A DNA stretch of 64,000 nt from Verrucomicrobia bacterium LP2A (lineage in GTDB: Bacteria > Verrucomicrobiota > Verrucomicrobiia > Methylacidiphilales > Methylacidiphilaceae), in assembly GCA_000526255.1 (NCBI GenBank), contig JAFS01000002.1:992001-1056000 (forward strand), given 5' to 3'. The first letter of the stretch is position 1; each line of letters starts with the position of its first letter. A program made the position numbers and the translations under genes. Shown piece after piece: positions 62,955-64,000 of this stretch. Under the pieces are notes generated by a model, which worked only from the letters and a program-made list of their open reading frames with translations, was not told where the DNA came from and searched no databases.

Positions 62955-63542
62955 CTACCACCAGCCGCCGCTCCACCCCGTGACGGTCGGCTCCCATCCA
63001 ACGGGATTCCAGTACTGCTCGATGGCTCCGTACTCGTCGATCGAGCCGTAGGCGGCGAGTTCCTTCTTCTGTACGTCTTCGACCACTTTTGGCTCATGCG
63101 GCCAGAGGCAGAAGCGAATGCCTTCCATCCGAATGGTCGGGCCGCGGGGAAGAGGTGGAGTGGGGAGGACCCGCCCGGCCACGGTGATTCTCTTGCCCGG
63201 GCTGTAGACGGCCGGGTCGAGACGCCCCTGGTATTCAACGAGCATCCGGCCGCCGGATTCCGCCGTTCGGACCGGCTCGTCATGCTGGGTGAGCGACCGC
63301 TGCGAGATGAGCACGATGCTCTCCTTTTCATAGAGGCGGGTCTCAATGATCCTGCCGCCCAAGATGACGATTCGCCCCTGGTATGCGGCCGGATCGGCCG
63401 CGATCTGGGAAAAAAGCGGCTGACCTTTGGCTCGGTTACGCAGGGCTTGCGGAATGGGGCTCATGCTGGCGCACCCCGCCAGCGGAAGGAGCGAAAGAAT
63501 CCAAAGGCAGGAAACTGCCAGCCGCTTTTTCCCGTCTCTCAT
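62955..63542 (-). CDS. Slp-family outer-membrane lipoprotein
   Basis: A 195-residue lipoprotein. A signal peptide with lipobox LAGC puts the lipidated residue at Cys24. Slp-type domain marks are IPQALRNRAKGQ, GRIVILGGRIIETR, LVEYQGRLDP, GKRITVAGRV and a Gly-, Trp-rich end (WEPTVTGWSGGWW). Slp proteins of enterobacteria are induced by starvation and acid, but their function is unknown. I chose the ATG at 63542, since the frame upstream has no signal peptide. It is convergent with nnrD. Confidence 0.85.
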   Translation of the reverse strand: MRDGKKRLAVSCLWILSLLPLAGCASMSPIPQALRNRAKGQPLFSQIAADPAAYQGRIVILGGRIIETRLYEKESIVLISQRSLTQHDEPVRTAESGGRMLVEYQGRLDPAVYSPGKRITVAGRVLPTPPLPRGPTIRMEGIRFCLWPHEPKVVEDVQKKELAAYGSIDEYGAIEQYWNPVGWEPTVTGWSGGWW

Positions 63543-63703
63543 TGTTGGGTTGGAGTGAAGCAGCGTTGGCTTTCGCGTCCAAGCCTGGAATGCGCATCGG
63601 GTCGATTCGCGAGGCGGTCCGAACGGAAAAAAGGCTTGGCGGGCCGTCCGAAAATGAGCATGAGAAGGCAATCCGCTCCCACGTAAAGGGGCTCATCGTC
63701 AAC

Positions 63704-64000
63704 ATGCTGCGAGAACCGATGCGATCCCAGAACCGAGTGCGCGTAGCCCTCCTCCAGGCAGGAGCAGGCACCGACCGAGACGACAACCTGCGTCGGCAGG
63801 AAAGGCTGTTTGGCGAGGCGGCGGAGCAGAAGGCGGGGATCATCTGCACCCAGGAGCTCTTTGCGACCCCCTACTTCTGTCAGGAGGAGCGTGTCGAGGC
63901 ATTCGGGTGGGCCGAGGCGATCGACGGTCCGACCGTCCGTTTTCTGCAGGACCAGGCGCAAAAGGCCAAGGCGGTGGTGATCGGTTCCTTCTTCGAGCGG
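63704..64000 (+). CDS. Carbon-nitrogen hydrolase (nitrilase superfamily), 3'-truncated by window edge
   Basis: The first 99 residues of a nitrilase-superfamily amidase. VRVALLQAGAGTDRDDNLRR is the family opening, GIICTQELFATPYF (about 46-59) contains the catalytic Glu (Glu52), and VVIGSFFER fits the next strand. The block TQELFATPYFCQ is most like N-carbamoylputrescine amidase (AguB), which makes putrescine, but the Lys and Cys of the triad are outside the window. The start could also be an in-frame ATG at 63719. It is divergent from the Slp gene. Confidence 0.8.
   Translation, partial: MLREPMRSQNRVRVALLQAGAGTDRDDNLRRQERLFGEAAEQKAGIICTQELFATPYFCQEERVEAFGWAEAIDGPTVRFLQDQAQKAKAVVIGSFFER

Noticed and set aside
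1-64000. CRISPR arrays or cas genes
   Set aside because: No regularly spaced direct repeats of 23-40 bases and no cas gene; the only RuvC nucleases are the two TnpB proteins.

Overview
The window reads as ordinary chromosome of a GC-rich, Gram-negative, hopanoid-making bacterium. The outer-membrane lipid A genes (lpxI, lpxB), a Slp-type lipoprotein, a four-subunit phosphate importer, squalene-hopene cyclase with hpnG and hpnC, and the short-spaced, often overlapping gene layout fit a verrucomicrobial or PVC-type genome. My best guess is a relative of the acidophilic Methylacidiphilaceae, but that is inference: no rRNA or methane gene lies here.

Layout, left to right: the end of folC, a HAD hydrolase, the sdhCAB respiratory complex and an SBF-type transporter (+, 1-6491); pstSCAB (-, 6467-10350); a small unknown gene, ispA, shc, hpnG and an A-type Fe-S carrier (+, 10534-14907); leuS (+); the tldD-pmbA protease pair with a Tat-exported TldD (-, 17547-20452); a mobile element that pairs an IS1595-type DDE transposase with a TnpB-type RuvC nuclease (about 20502-23138); an M20 peptidase, a secreted protein and a fused amino-sugar kinase/MurQ etherase (+, 23184-26992); nth-rimO-rodZ-ftsK (-, 27012-32539); superoxide dismutase, a DUF192 protein and a PHP phosphatase (+), hpnC (-), coaE-rho-galE and a secreted serine protease (+, 36309-40913); nusA-infB-rbfA (-, 40910-44612); lpxI-oxidoreductase-lpxB (+, 44794-47836); an ECF sigma factor operon with a membrane partner, a degenerate HtrA and an OmpA/MotB-like protein (+, 49287-52424); rpsU and a zinc alcohol dehydrogenase (-); a putative host-attachment protein (+); a fused SLOG-FolB protein, an unknown gene, deoC and a non-canonical pyruvate kinase (-, 54364-59086); a thioesterase (+); a second, stand-alone TnpB element (-) beside tRNA-His (-); nnrD (+), a Slp lipoprotein (-) and the start of a carbon-nitrogen hydrolase (+).

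How the genes work together: ispA supplies farnesyl diphosphate, HpnC makes the squalene precursor, Shc cyclises squalene and HpnG trims the adenosyl side chain, so three separate loci here serve one hopanoid pathway. lpxI, lpxB and a GnnA-like oxidoreductase serve lipid A. The MurK-MurQ fusion serves peptidoglycan recycling. RodZ and FtsK serve shape and division. nusA-infB-rbfA and rho form a transcription/translation core, and the nusA leader carries a convincing terminator hairpin between a possible promoter and the start codon, which suggests attenuation.

The most unusual content is the IS1595/TnpB element, because TnpB is normally found with Y1 (IS200/IS605) or serine (IS607) transposases. 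Other notable points are two gene fusions (kinase-MurQ and SLOG-FolB), an HtrA homologue that has lost all three catalytic residues inside a sigma-factor operon, and a TldD with a twin-arginine signal peptide.
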